Assembly (NCBI RefSeq): GCF_014851685.1
Contig: NZ_JACVAC010000001.1
Coordinates: 310,001-374,000, forward strand
Source: Pseudomonas sp. PDM05
Lineage (GTDB): Bacteria; Pseudomonadota; Gammaproteobacteria; Pseudomonadales; Pseudomonadaceae
DNA: 64,000 nt
Direction: 5' to 3'
Positions 35,476 to 46,468 of this stretch are shown here, in pieces. Within the stretch, counting starts at the first letter, position 1. Each line of letters opens with the position of its first letter. Made by a program: the position numbers and the translations under genes. The notes below the pieces were generated by a model, which had not been told where the DNA came from, ran no database searches, and saw nothing but the letters and a program-made list of their open reading frames with translations.

Positions 35476-36957
35476 TCAAGTCTTGACGGCAACCGGACTG
35501 GCCCCGCGCTTGGCATTCAAGCCGTAATACAACAACCCGCCCAACGCCGAGCCGGTAAACCAGCCGTAGCTGTAGAACCAGCTGAACGCATCGCTGCCCA
35601 ACGACAGCAACGTCAGCACCACCGGCACGCCAAACGCGATAAACCCGCTCCAGTTCCACGCCGGGTACACGTCATCGCGGTACAAACCGGCAAGGTCGAG
35701 TTGTTGTTTGCGGGTGATGAAGTAGTCCACCACCATGATCCCGGCGATCGGTCCCAGCAGGCTCGAATAGCCGAGCAACCAGTTGGAGTAGACGGTCTCC
35801 AGGCTCACATCGGAAACGATCAGCCCGAGCTTTTTCAGCAGTTCATGCCCCATCAACACCAGCCCCACCAACCCGGTGAGAATCACCGCCGTGGTGCGGT
35901 TGATCAGCTTGGGCGCGATGTTCTGGAAGTCATTGGTCGGCGAGACAATGTTCGCCGCCGTATTGGTGGACAGGGTCGCGATGATGATCAGCAACATTGC
36001 AATCGCCACCCACACCGGGCTCTGGATATGCCCGATCAACGTCACCGGGTCGGACACACTCACGCCGACCAGTTTCACCGACGCCGCGGTCATGATCACG
36101 CCGAGGGCGGCGAACAGGAACATGGTCAGCGGCAGGCCGAAGATCTGCCCGAGGATCTGGTCTTTCTGACTTTTCGCGTAGCGGCTGAAGTCAGGAATAT
36201 TCAGCGACAAGGTGGCCCAGAAGCCCACCATTGCGGTCAGGCCGGCCATGAAGTAACCGGTGAGGCTCGCGCCTTCCGGGCGTTTCGGCGGGATCGCCAT
36301 CAACTCGCTGATGGACACATTGGGCATCGCCCACACCAGCAAACCAATCCCGACCGCCACCAACAGCGGTGCCGAGAGGGTCTCCAGGCGCTTGATCGAC
36401 TCGGCGCCGCGCAGCACCACCCAGAGGTTCAACGTCCAGAAAATCATGAAGCCGATCACCTCGCCGGTACCCCCGAGGGACTTCCAGCCCTCGAAAACCG
36501 AGCCCAGGAACAGGTGGATCGCGAGCCCGCCAAACATCGTCTGGATACCAAACCAGCCGCACGCCACCAGCGCGCGGATCAGGCACGGTACGTTGGAGCC
36601 AAGAATGCCGAACGACGAACGCAGCAACACCGGGAATGGAATCCCGTACTTGGTGCCAGGAAAGGCATTGAGGGTCAGCGGGATCAGCACCACGATGTTG
36701 GCCAGCAAAATCGCCATCAGCGCCTCGCCCACCGACAAGCCGAAATACGCCGTCAGCACGCCACCCAGCGTATAGGTGGGCACGCAGATCGACATGCCGA
36801 CCCACAGCGCGGTGATGTGCCATTTGTTCCAGGTTCGTTCATGCACCTTGGTCGGTGCCATGTCGTGGTTATAGCGCGGGCTGTCGAGGACGTCGGGGCC
36901 GGCGTCGAGTTCGTACAGGCCGTTGCGTTCAATGACTTGCGATCTGTTCTGTTGCAT
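35476..36957 (-). CDS. NCS1 family nucleobase:cation symporter
   Basis: 493 residues with about 12 helices. NCS1 features include the N-terminal NKWHITALWVGMSICVPTY, the helix 3 substrate region (SSFGILGSNVPCLIRALVACGWFGIQT) and helix 6-8 repeats. Together with the amidase, hydA, preT and preA it would import uracil or a related pyrimidine (or hydantoin/allantoin-like compound). It is transcribed divergently from hydA across a 591-bp region. Confidence 0.9.
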   Translation of the reverse strand: MQQNRSQVIERNGLYELDAGPDVLDSPRYNHDMAPTKVHERTWNKWHITALWVGMSICVPTYTLGGVLTAYFGLSVGEALMAILLANIVVLIPLTLNAFPGTKYGIPFPVLLRSSFGILGSNVPCLIRALVACGWFGIQTMFGGLAIHLFLGSVFEGWKSLGGTGEVIGFMIFWTLNLWVVLRGAESIKRLETLSAPLLVAVGIGLLVWAMPNVSISELMAIPPKRPEGASLTGYFMAGLTAMVGFWATLSLNIPDFSRYAKSQKDQILGQIFGLPLTMFLFAALGVIMTAASVKLVGVSVSDPVTLIGHIQSPVWVAIAMLLIIIATLSTNTAANIVSPTNDFQNIAPKLINRTTAVILTGLVGLVLMGHELLKKLGLIVSDVSLETVYSNWLLGYSSLLGPIAGIMVVDYFITRKQQLDLAGLYRDDVYPAWNWSGFIAFGVPVVLTLLSLGSDAFSWFYSYGWFTGSALGGLLYYGLNAKRGASPVAVKT

Positions 36958-38988
<2,031 letters not shown>

Positions 38989-38991
38989 TAT

Positions 38992-39083
38992 CGCCTTCGC
39001 GGGCAAGCCCGCTCCCACATTTGACCGCGTTCGCCCAGGCAAAACGGGGTCGCATGTGGGAGCTGGCTTGCCTGCGATGAGGC
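38992..39083. repeat. REPIN between hydA and preT
   Basis: CGCCTTCGCGGGCAAGCCCG...CTCCCACAT (left) and its imperfect inverse ATGTGGGAGCTGGCTTGCCTGCGATG (right), separated by about 35 bp. It lies inside an otherwise co-directional gene set and may set differential mRNA stability. Confidence 0.85.
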
Positions 39084-39141
39084 CAGTGCAGACAACAAAA
39101 ATGCCCGCCAGAGGCAATTGAAAAAAAGTGAGGCCAAACCC

Positions 39142-40509
39142 GTGATCCAGACCCTGACCCACCTCCCCCATCCCACCGAGGATGGACCCACCCTCGCCAG
39201 CCACTTCACCGACCTGGCACCGCCCCTCAACGCCCGCCAGGCCCAACTGGAAGCCTCGCGCTGCCTGTACTGCTACGACGCGCCGTGCGTGAACGCCTGC
39301 CCCAGTGAGATCGACATCCCGTCGTTCATCCGCAATATCCACACCGACAACGTGCAAGGCGCCGCGCAGAAAATCCTCTCGGCCAACATCCTCGGCGGCA
39401 GCTGCGCCCGGGTTTGCCCCACCGAAATCCTGTGCCAGCAAGCCTGTGTGCGCAACAACGCCGAGGAATGCGCCCCCGTGCTGATCGGCCTGCTGCAACG
39501 CTACGCCGTGGACAACGCGCACTTCAGCGAACACCCGTTCCACCGCGCGGCGTCCACCGGCAAGCGCATCGCCGTGGTCGGCGCCGGGCCCGCCGGTCTG
39601 GCCTGTGCCCATCGCAGCGCCCTGCACGGCCATGACGTGGTGATCTTCGAAGCCCGGGAAAAAGCCGGCGGCCTGAATGAATACGGGATCGCCAAGTACA
39701 AACTGGTGGATGACTTCGCCCAGAAGGAACTGGATTTCCTCCTGCAGATCGGCGGCATCGAGATCCGCCACGGCCAGCGCCTGGGCGACAACCTCACGCT
39801 GAGCGACCTGCACCAGCAGTTCGACGCAGTGTTCCTCGGCCTCGGCCTGGCTGCCAGCAAACAACTGGGTCTGCCCCATGAAGATGCCCCCGGCCTGCTC
39901 GCCGCCACCGACTACATCCGCGAACTACGCCAGGCCGATGACCTCACCCAACTGCCCCTGGCTGACCGTTGCATCGTGCTTGGCGCCGGCAACACCGCCA
40001 TCGACATGGCCGTGCAGATGGCCCGCCTCGGTGCCCGCGATGTAAACCTGGTGTACCGCCGTGGCCTGGCGGACATGGGCGCCACCCAGCATGAGCAGGA
40101 CATCGCCAAAGCCAACCAGGTGCGCCTACTGACCTGGGCCCAACCCGAAGAAGTCCTGCTGGATGAACAAGGCAACGTACGCGGCATGCGTTTCCTGCGC
40201 ACACGCCTGGAAAACGGCCGCCTGCACCCCACCGGCGAAACCTTCGAACTGGCCGCCGATGCGATCTTCAAAGCCATCGGCCAAGGCTTCGACAACGCGG
40301 CGCTGCACGATCCACTGGCCCAGCAACTGCAACGCGTCGGCGAGCGGATCTTTGTCGACGAGCAGCTGCGCACCAGCATTCCCGGGGTGTATGCCGGCGG
40401 CGATTGCGTCAGCCTCGGCCAGGACCTCACCGTGCAGGCGGTGCAACACGGCAAGCTGGCAGCCATTGCCATGCACGCCCAACTCATGCTGAACATGGAG
40501 GCTGCGTAA
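39142..40509 (+). CDS. preT: NAD-dependent dihydropyrimidine dehydrogenase subunit PreT
   Basis: 455 residues, GltD-like. N-terminal Cys-rich motifs for two [4Fe-4S] clusters (CLYCYDAPCVNACP and CARVCPTEILCQQAC) are followed by FAD- ([13 protein letters not shown]) and NAD-binding (VLGAGNTAIDMAVQ) folds. It passes electrons from NAD(P)H to PreA for uracil/thymine reduction. GTG 39142 is chosen for its GTGAGG RBS; a TTG at 39118 is in frame. The stop and the preA start share a base (TAATG), so the subunits are coupled. Confidence 0.92.
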   Translation: MIQTLTHLPHPTEDGPTLASHFTDLAPPLNARQAQLEASRCLYCYDAPCVNACPSEIDIPSFIRNIHTDNVQGAAQKILSANILGGSCARVCPTEILCQQACVRNNAEECAPVLIGLLQRYAVDNAHFSEHPFHRAASTGKRIAVVGAGPAGLACAHRSALHGHDVVIFEAREKAGGLNEYGIAKYKLVDDFAQKELDFLLQIGGIEIRHGQRLGDNLTLSDLHQQFDAVFLGLGLAASKQLGLPHEDAPGLLAATDYIRELRQADDLTQLPLADRCIVLGAGNTAIDMAVQMARLGARDVNLVYRRGLADMGATQHEQDIAKANQVRLLTWAQPEEVLLDEQGNVRGMRFLRTRLENGRLHPTGETFELAADAIFKAIGQGFDNAALHDPLAQQLQRVGERIFVDEQLRTSIPGVYAGGDCVSLGQDLTVQAVQHGKLAAIAMHAQLMLNMEAA

Positions 40510-41783
40510 TGGCCGATCTCTCGATTGTGTTCGCCGGTATCAAAGCCCCCAACCCATTCTGGCTGGCCTCTGCGCCACCCACCGACAAGGCCTACAACGT
40601 AGTCCGCGCCTTCGAAGCCGGCTGGGGCGGCGTGGTCTGGAAAACCCTCGGTGAAGACCCGGCGGCGGTCAACGTGTCGTCACGTTACTCGGCGCACTAC
40701 GGCGCCAACCGCGAAGTGCTGGGCATCAACAATATCGAGCTGATCACCGACCGCTCCCTGGAGATCAACCTGCGGGAAATCACCCAGGTGAAAAAAGACT
40801 GGCCCGACCGCGCGCTGATCGTCTCGCTGATGGTGCCGTGTGTGGAGCAATCCTGGAAAAATATCCTGCCCCTGGTGGAAGCCACCGGCTGCGACGGTAT
40901 CGAGCTGAACTTCGGCTGCCCCCACGGCATGCCCGAGCGCGGTATGGGCGCAGCGGTCGGCCAAGTGCCGGAGTACGTCGAGCAGGTGACGCGCTGGTGC
41001 AAGACGTATTGCTCACTGCCGGTGATCGTCAAGCTCACGCCGAACATCACCGACATCCGCGTGGCGGCGCGGGCGGCCTATCGCGGCGGCGCGGATGCGG
41101 TGTCGCTGATCAACACCATCAACTCCATCACCAGCGTGGACCTGGAGCGCATGGTCGCCCTGCCCGTGGTCGGCAGCCAAAGCACCCACGGCGGTTATTG
41201 CGGCTCGGCGGTCAAGCCGATCGCGCTGAACATGGTCGCTGAAATTGCCCGCGACCCGCAGACCCAGGGCCTGCCGATCTGCGGCATTGGCGGTATCGGC
41301 AACTGGCGCGATGCGGCGGAGTTCGTGGCCCTTGGCTGCGGCGCGGTGCAGGTGTGCACGGCGGCGATGCTGCACGGGTTCCGGATTGTGGAAGAGATGA
41401 AGGACGGGCTATCGCGGTGGATGGACAGCCAGGGCTACAAGAGCTTGCAGGAATTCTCCGGGCGGGCGGTGGGCAATACCACGGACTGGAAGTACCTCGA
41501 CATCAACTACCAGGTCATCGCCAAGATCGATCAGGCGGCATGCATAGGTTGCGGACGTTGCCATATTGCCTGCGAGGACACCTCGCACCAGGCGATTGCG
41601 AGTTTGAAACAGGCGGATGGCACGCACCTATACGAGGTCATCGATGACGAGTGCGTGGGCTGCAACCTGTGCCAGATCACCTGCCCGGTGGCGGACTGCA
41701 TCGAGATGGTGGCGATAGACACCGGCAAGCCGTATTTGAATTGGACGCAGGACCCGCGTAATCCTTATCGGGAGGCTGTGTAG
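40509..41783 (+). CDS. preA: NAD-dependent dihydropyrimidine dehydrogenase subunit PreA
   Basis: 424 residues. An FMN-binding TIM barrel of the dihydroorotate/dihydropyrimidine dehydrogenase family (LNFGCPHGMPERGMG, VIVKLTPNITDI, NTINSITSVDLE) is fused to a C-terminal ferredoxin domain with two [4Fe-4S] motifs (CIGCGRCHIAC and CVGCNLCQITC). It reduces uracil and thymine with electrons from PreT. The ATG overlaps the preT stop by one base. Confidence 0.95.
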   Translation: MADLSIVFAGIKAPNPFWLASAPPTDKAYNVVRAFEAGWGGVVWKTLGEDPAAVNVSSRYSAHYGANREVLGINNIELITDRSLEINLREITQVKKDWPDRALIVSLMVPCVEQSWKNILPLVEATGCDGIELNFGCPHGMPERGMGAAVGQVPEYVEQVTRWCKTYCSLPVIVKLTPNITDIRVAARAAYRGGADAVSLINTINSITSVDLERMVALPVVGSQSTHGGYCGSAVKPIALNMVAEIARDPQTQGLPICGIGGIGNWRDAAEFVALGCGAVQVCTAAMLHGFRIVEEMKDGLSRWMDSQGYKSLQEFSGRAVGNTTDWKYLDINYQVIAKIDQAACIGCGRCHIACEDTSHQAIASLKQADGTHLYEVIDDECVGCNLCQITCPVADCIEMVAIDTGKPYLNWTQDPRNPYREAV

Positions 41784-41793
41784 TCCTTTAAGC

Positions 41794-41885
41794 CGCCTTC
41801 GCGAGCAAGCCCGCTCCCACATTCAACCGCATTCCTCCAGATAAAATGCGGTCCACTGTGGGAGCGGGCTTGCTCGCGAAGAGGC
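41794..41885. repeat. REPIN between preA and the TetR gene
   Basis: Two inverted REP units (CTTCGCGAGCAAGCCCGCTC and GAGCGGGCTTGCTCGCGAAG) around a 38-bp spacer, between two convergent genes, where it can act as a terminator hairpin. Confidence 0.92.
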
Positions 41886-41905
41886 CCTCAGCCCCACCAC
41901 AAAAA

Positions 41906-42526
41906 TCAGGGCTCCAACCCAATCCCGCGCAAAATCACCCCGGTCACCGTCTGGATCGCCCGCTCGAACTGCATATCCGACAACGGCTGGTGATCATTCA
42001 GAATCTTCACCTGGTGATCAAAGTCCGCGTAGTGCTGGGTCGACGCCCAGATCATGTACAGCAGGCTCGACGGTTCCACCGGCAGGATGCGCTTGTCCTC
42101 CACCCACTGGCGAATCTTCGCCTCTTTCATCTTGGCCCAGTCGTACAGGCTGGTATCCAACGCCTCACCCAGTGTGGGCGCGCCGTGGATGATTTCGTTG
42201 GCCCAGACTTTCGAGCCATACGGCCGCGTGCGCGAGCGTTGCATCTTGGCGCGGATGTAGCTGCTGAGCACCACGCGCGGATCATCGAAGGTCTCGAAGC
42301 TCAGGGCGTCCTGCTTCCACACTTCCAGCAGGTCGAACAGCACCGCGCTGTACAGCTCGCTCTTGGTGGTGAAGTAGTAGTGCAGGTTGGAACGCGGCAG
42401 TTGCACTTCTTCAGCGATGTCGGCCATGGCGGTGCTGCCATAGCCCTTTTCGGCGAAGATCTTCTCTGCCGCCAGCAGGATTTTCTCGACGTTGACCCGA
42501 CGAATGCCAATCTTGTGATTGCCCAT
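41906..42526 (-). CDS. TetR family regulator, RutR-like
   Basis: 206 residues with the TetR helix-turn-helix (ILLAAEKIFAEKGYGSTAMADIAEEVQLPRSNLHYYF; the SNLHYYF variant is typical of RutR). The large C-terminal domain also resembles RutR (YMIWASTQHYADFDHQ). RutR senses uracil in enteric bacteria. The location beside preA suggests a pyrimidine-responsive repressor or activator of the hydA-preTA and transporter genes. ATG 42526 follows GGGGAGC. It is divergent from copC. Confidence 0.88.
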   Translation of the reverse strand: MGNHKIGIRRVNVEKILLAAEKIFAEKGYGSTAMADIAEEVQLPRSNLHYYFTTKSELYSAVLFDLLEVWKQDALSFETFDDPRVVLSSYIRAKMQRSRTRPYGSKVWANEIIHGAPTLGEALDTSLYDWAKMKEAKIRQWVEDKRILPVEPSSLLYMIWASTQHYADFDHQVKILNDHQPLSDMQFERAIQTVTGVILRGIGLEP

Positions 42527-42642
42527 GAGGGCTCCCCGACAACAACATGGGTTAGAGACTACCACCGGCTCTAGATCGCGGCGACAGGCCATACCGAAAC
42601 TTCGTACACTGCCCGCTTCTCCCCGTTGATTGGTATTGAACA

Positions 42643-43008
42643 ATGTTGATCAAAAAGACCCTGACCACCCTTACCCTGCTCGCTTCCCTGCTGGGCGCTT
42701 CGGCGGCCTTTGCCCACGCCCACCTGAAAAGCGCCACGCCCGCCGCCGACAGCACCGTCGCCGCGCCCGCCGACCTGCGCCTGACCTTCAGCGAAGGCGT
42801 CGAAGCCACCTTCACCAAGGTCTCCCTGAGCAAAGACGGCACCGAAGTCGCCATCAAGGGTCTGGCAACCCCGGACAAGGACAAGAAAACCCTGGTGGTC
42901 ACCCCTGCCGCGCCGCTGGCTGCCGGCAACTACAAGGTGGTGTGGAACGCCGTATCGGTCGACACCCACAAGAGCAACGGTGAATACAGCTTCAAGGTCG
43001 GCCAATAA
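42643..43008 (+). CDS. copC: Copper-binding periplasmic protein CopC/YobA
   Basis: 121 residues. A signal peptide ending AFA precedes the mature N-terminus HAHLKSATPA, whose first His is the Cu(II) ligand of CopC. A conserved His occurs in SVDTHKSNGEY. The beta-sandwich delivers copper in the periplasm. The gene is followed after 3 bp by copD, forming the common small copCD operon found in pseudomonads without the full copABCD set. Confidence 0.92.
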   Translation: MLIKKTLTTLTLLASLLGASAAFAHAHLKSATPAADSTVAAPADLRLTFSEGVEATFTKVSLSKDGTEVAIKGLATPDKDKKTLVVTPAAPLAAGNYKVVWNAVSVDTHKSNGEYSFKVGQ

Positions 43009-43011
43009 GCC

Positions 43012-43869
43012 ATGGCGACGCTGTTGGTGCTGTGCCGTTTCGTGCATTTCATTGCGGTGCTGTTGATGTTCGGGGCCTGCGTGCTCAAGCCCTGGCTGCT
43101 CGGCAACGAAGTGCAACCGGCGCTGGACCGGCAACTGCTGCGCAGCACCCGGGCACTGGCCTGGGTCGCGCTGTTGTCTGGGATCACCTGGCTGCTGCTG
43201 ATCACCGCCAGCATGGCTGGCAGTTGGGACGCGGCATGGCAACCGACCACCGTCGAGTTGGTGCTGGGCAAGACGTTTTTTGGCCAGGTGTGGGTGTGGC
43301 ATCTGCTGCTCAACCTGTTGCTGCTGAGCGCATTGATCAAACCCTGGCCGACGCTGCGCCTGCCGCTGATCGCGTTGCTGCTGGCCACCCTCGCCCCCGT
43401 GGGCCATGGCGCGATGCTCGATGGGCTCAGCGGGCGCCTGCTGATCCTCAATCAGGTGGTGCACCTGGCCTGCGTCGGCGCCTGGCTCGGCGGTTTGTGG
43501 GTGCTGGTGTTGATCCTGCGCCAACCCCAGGGCTATGCGCTGGAGCCGATCTTGCGGCGGTTCAGCGGCGTGGGCTATGGCTTGGTCGCAGGATTGTTGG
43601 TGACCGGGTTGATCAACGTACGCGTGCTGACTGGTCAGCTATGGCCAACGCCGCTGTTCAGCGGTTTCGCGTTGATTCTGCTGATCAAGGTGATGCTGGT
43701 GCTGGGCATGCTCGCCCTGGCGCTGTTGAATCGATTACGAATCGAACGCTGTGACGAACGCCAAGGCAGCCTGAAGGCCAGTGTGCTGCTGGAGTGGCTG
43801 CTGGGCATTTCAGCGGTCGCCGCCGTTTCCCTCCTCGGCACCCTGCCGCCGATGGTCATGACCCAGTAG
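43012..43869 (+). CDS. copD: Copper import inner-membrane protein CopD
   Basis: 285 residues with eight hydrophobic helices. Family features include the N-terminal CRFVHFIAVLLMFGACV and the helix with NQVVHLACVGAWLGGLWVL, with His and Trp/Gly positions typical of CopD. It is thought to take up copper received from CopC. ATG 43012 begins three bases after the copC stop. Confidence 0.9.
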   Translation: MATLLVLCRFVHFIAVLLMFGACVLKPWLLGNEVQPALDRQLLRSTRALAWVALLSGITWLLLITASMAGSWDAAWQPTTVELVLGKTFFGQVWVWHLLLNLLLLSALIKPWPTLRLPLIALLLATLAPVGHGAMLDGLSGRLLILNQVVHLACVGAWLGGLWVLVLILRQPQGYALEPILRRFSGVGYGLVAGLLVTGLINVRVLTGQLWPTPLFSGFALILLIKVMLVLGMLALALLNRLRIERCDERQGSLKASVLLEWLLGISAVAAVSLLGTLPPMVMTQ

Positions 43870-43895
43870 CCCCCTCAAGTCGAACATCAATCCAA

Positions 43896-44002
43896 ATGTG
43901 GGAGCGGATTGGTGTGGGAGCGGGCTTGCTCGCGAATACGGTGGATCAGCCAATACACCTGTAACTGACACACCGCTTTCGCGAGCAAGCCCGCTCCCAC
44001 AC
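43896..44002. repeat. REPIN downstream of copD
   Basis: TGTGGGAGCGGGCTTGCTCG... and its inverse ...CGAGCAAGCCCGCTCCCACA enclose a 45-bp spacer beginning GGTGGATCAGCCAATACACC. The spacer is very similar to that in the REPIN at 45458-45547, so the two are recent relatives. A truncated REP precedes the left arm. Confidence 0.92.
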
Positions 44003-44057
44003 TGAACCGTGCCCATTCTGTAAACGGTGGCGAGCCAGGTCATCGTATAACTTCTGA

Positions 44058-44134
44058 TTGACAACCCCCATAAATGACGCAAATACTCAGCCCGATGTTG
44101 TACGACGACGTACGACAAATAATAAAAACAACAA
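44058..44134 (+). promoter_or_regulatory. oprD promoter with GntR-type operator and CA motifs
   Basis: TTGACA (44058-44063), 18 bp, AATACT (44082-44087). The sequence TTGTACGACGA at 44098-44108 fits the FadR/FCD GntR consensus TNGTNNNACNA just downstream of the expected start site. Two AANAANAA motifs (44118-44125 and 44127-44134), the Hfq/Crc target form, precede the start codon. The same set of elements is found before udh. Confidence 0.55.
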
Positions 44135-44151
44135 AGCAAGGGAGCTCCACT

Positions 44152-45414
44152 GTGAGTCAATTCGCCCGCAATTCCTGCGTACGCCTGGGCCTTGTCAGCC
44201 TCGGCAGCCTGATCGTCAACCTGCCCCTCGGCGCCCACGCCGACGGCTTTCTCGACGACGCCAAGGCCACGCTCAACCTGCGCAACGCTTACTTCAACCG
44301 CAACTTCACCAACCCGAGCAACCCCCAGGCCAAGGCGCAAGAGTGGACGCAGAACTTCATTCTCGACGCCAAGTCCGGCTTCACCCAAGGCACCGTGGGC
44401 TTTGGCATTGACGTGCTAGGCATGTACTCGCAGAAGCTCGACGGCGGCAAAGGCACGGGTGGCACCCAATTGTTGCCGATCCACAGCGACGGCCGCCCGG
44501 CCGACAACTTCGGACGCCTGGGCGTGGCGCTGAAAACCCGCTTGTCGAAGACCGAACTGAAGGTCGGCGAATGGATGCCGGTGCTGCCGATCCTGCGCTC
44601 CGACGACGGCCGCTCCCTGCCCCAGACCTTTCGTGGCGGCCAGCTCACCTCCAATGAAATCGCCGGCCTGACCCTCTACGGCGGCCAGTTCCGTGGCAAC
44701 AGCCCACGCAACGACGCGAGCATGGAAGACATGTTCATGAACGGCAAAGCCGCGTTCACCTCCGACCGTTTCAACTTCGGCGGCGCCGAATACAGCTTCA
44801 ACGAAAAGCGCACCCAGGTCGGCCTGTGGTACGCCGAACTCAGCGACATCTACCAGCAACAGTACCTCAACCTCACGCACAGCCAGCCCGTGGGCGACTG
44901 GACCCTGGGCGCCAACCTCGGTTTCTTCACCGGCAAGGAAGACGGCAGCGCCCTGGCTGGCGACCTCGACAACAAGACCGCTTTCGCCCTGCTCTCGGCA
45001 CGCTACGGCGGCAACACCTTCTATGTGGGCCTGCAGAAACTCACCGGCGACAGCGCCTGGATGAAGATCAACGGCACCAGCGGCGGCACCCTGGCCAACG
45101 ACAGCTACAACGCCAGCTACGACAACGCCAAGGAAAAGTCCTGGCAGGTGCGGCACGACTTCAACTTCGTGGTGCTTGGCGTGCCGGGGCTGACGCTGAT
45201 GAATCGCTACATCAGTGGCAGTAACGTGCACACCGGAACGATCACCGACGGCAAGGAATGGGGCCGCGAGTCGGAACTGGCCTACACCGTGCAAAGTGGC
45301 GCGCTGAAGAACCTGAACGTGAAATGGCGAAACTCGACCATGCGTCGCGACTTCAGCAACAATGAGTTCGACGAGAACCGACTCTTCATCAGCTACCCGA
45401 TCTCACTGCTGTAA
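44152..45414 (+). CDS. OprD family outer membrane porin
   Basis: 420 residues with a signal peptide ending AHA-DGFLDD, the standard OprD mature start, and an 18-strand beta-barrel (WTQNFILDAKSGFT; WLYAELSDIYQQ-like segment LWYAELSDIYQQQY). OprD porins are substrate-specific channels for acids. The position before udh suggests uptake of uronates or aldarates (OpdH/OccK-type). GTG 44152 follows GGAG and was chosen to give a normal signal peptide. Confidence 0.9.
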   Translation: MSQFARNSCVRLGLVSLGSLIVNLPLGAHADGFLDDAKATLNLRNAYFNRNFTNPSNPQAKAQEWTQNFILDAKSGFTQGTVGFGIDVLGMYSQKLDGGKGTGGTQLLPIHSDGRPADNFGRLGVALKTRLSKTELKVGEWMPVLPILRSDDGRSLPQTFRGGQLTSNEIAGLTLYGGQFRGNSPRNDASMEDMFMNGKAAFTSDRFNFGGAEYSFNEKRTQVGLWYAELSDIYQQQYLNLTHSQPVGDWTLGANLGFFTGKEDGSALAGDLDNKTAFALLSARYGGNTFYVGLQKLTGDSAWMKINGTSGGTLANDSYNASYDNAKEKSWQVRHDFNFVVLGVPGLTLMNRYISGSNVHTGTITDGKEWGRESELAYTVQSGALKNLNVKWRNSTMRRDFSNNEFDENRLFISYPISLL

Positions 45415-45457
45415 ACATTCACGTCGAACCCGCCTGTGCAACCAACGCAAATCCCCC

Positions 45458-45547
45458 TGTGGGAGCGGGCTTGCTCGCGAAAGCGGTGGATCAGTCAGCA
45501 CACCTGTAACTGACACACCGCTTTCGCGAGCAAGCCCGCTCCCACAC
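45458..45547. repeat. REPIN between the porin and udh
   Basis: Two inverted REP units (TGTGGGAGCGGGCTTGCTCG and its inverse) with a spacer nearly the same as in the REPIN at 43896-44002. Confidence 0.92.
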
Positions 45548-45573
45548 TTGAATTGCATTCGCCGCGAGGAGCG

Positions 45574-45636
45574 TTGACAAGCCTGGGAATCTGTAACGAT
45601 ACTTTGACCTAGTCATACGACAACCTACAACAACAA
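45574..45636 (+). promoter_or_regulatory. udh promoter with GntR-type operator and CA motif
   Basis: TTGACA (45574-45579), 18 bp, GATACT (45598-45603). TAGTCATACGA at 45610-45620 is an exact match to TNGTNNNACNA on both strands. AACAACAA at 45629-45636 is a Hfq/Crc-type CA motif close to the udh ATG. Spacing and order match the oprD promoter, implying one repressor and catabolite control for both units. Confidence 0.6.
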
Positions 45637-45646
45637 TGGAACGCCC

Positions 45647-46465
45647 ATGACCACGACCACTCCCGCTCCCTTCAACCGCCTGCTGCTCACTGGTGCCGCC
45701 GGTGGCCTGGGCAAAGTCCTGCGTGAACGTCTGCGCCCTTATGCCCGCGTACTGCGCCTGTCGGACATCGCCGAGATGGCCCCGGCCGCTGACGAAGCCG
45801 AAGAAGTCCAGCCCTGCGACCTCGCCGACAAACAAGCCGTGCACCAGTTGGTGGAAGGCGTCGACGCCATCCTGCACTTTGGCGGTGTATCGGTGGAGCG
45901 CTCCTTTGAAGAGGTCCTCGGCGCCAACATCAGCGGGATTTTCCATATCTACGAAGCTGCACGTCGGCATGGGGTCAAACGTGTGATCTTCGCCAGTTCC
46001 AACCACGTGATCGGCTTTCACAAACAAGGTGAAATCCTCGACGCCCATTCGCCCCGTCGCCCGGACAGCTACTACGGCCTGTCCAAGTCCTACGGCGAGG
46101 ACATGGCCAGTTTCTACTTCGATCGCTACGGCATCCAGACCGTGAGCATCCGCATCGGCTCGTCGTTCCCGCAACCGCAGAACCGCCGCATGATGCACAC
46201 CTGGCTAAGCTTCGATGACCTGACCCAACTGCTCGAACGCGCGCTGTACACGCCAAACGTCGGCCACACCGTGGTCTACGGCATGTCGGATAACCTCGAC
46301 ACCTGGTGGGACAACCGCTACGCCGCACACCTGGGCTACGCGCCCAAGGATAACTCCGAAGTGTTCCGCGCCCAGGTCGAAGCCCTGCCACCGGTGGCCG
46401 CCGATGATCCGGCCAAGGTCTACCAGGGCGGCGCCTTCTGCGTGGCCGGGCCGTTCGGGGACTGA
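45647..46465 (+). CDS. udh: Uronate dehydrogenase
   Basis: 272 residues of the short-chain/extended SDR superfamily. NAD motif LLTGAAGGLGKVL; catalytic Ser in FASSNHVIGFH; YGLSK carries the Tyr and Lys. It oxidises D-glucuronate and D-galacturonate to aldaro-lactones with NAD in the cytoplasm. P. syringae and P. putida Udh have the same length and motifs. It starts a three-gene operon with a lactonase (3-bp gap) and an aldose epimerase (13-bp gap). Confidence 0.94.
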   Translation: MTTTTPAPFNRLLLTGAAGGLGKVLRERLRPYARVLRLSDIAEMAPAADEAEEVQPCDLADKQAVHQLVEGVDAILHFGGVSVERSFEEVLGANISGIFHIYEAARRHGVKRVIFASSNHVIGFHKQGEILDAHSPRRPDSYYGLSKSYGEDMASFYFDRYGIQTVSIRIGSSFPQPQNRRMMHTWLSFDDLTQLLERALYTPNVGHTVVYGMSDNLDTWWDNRYAAHLGYAPKDNSEVFRAQVEALPPVAADDPAKVYQGGAFCVAGPFGD

Positions 46466-46468
46466 CCC

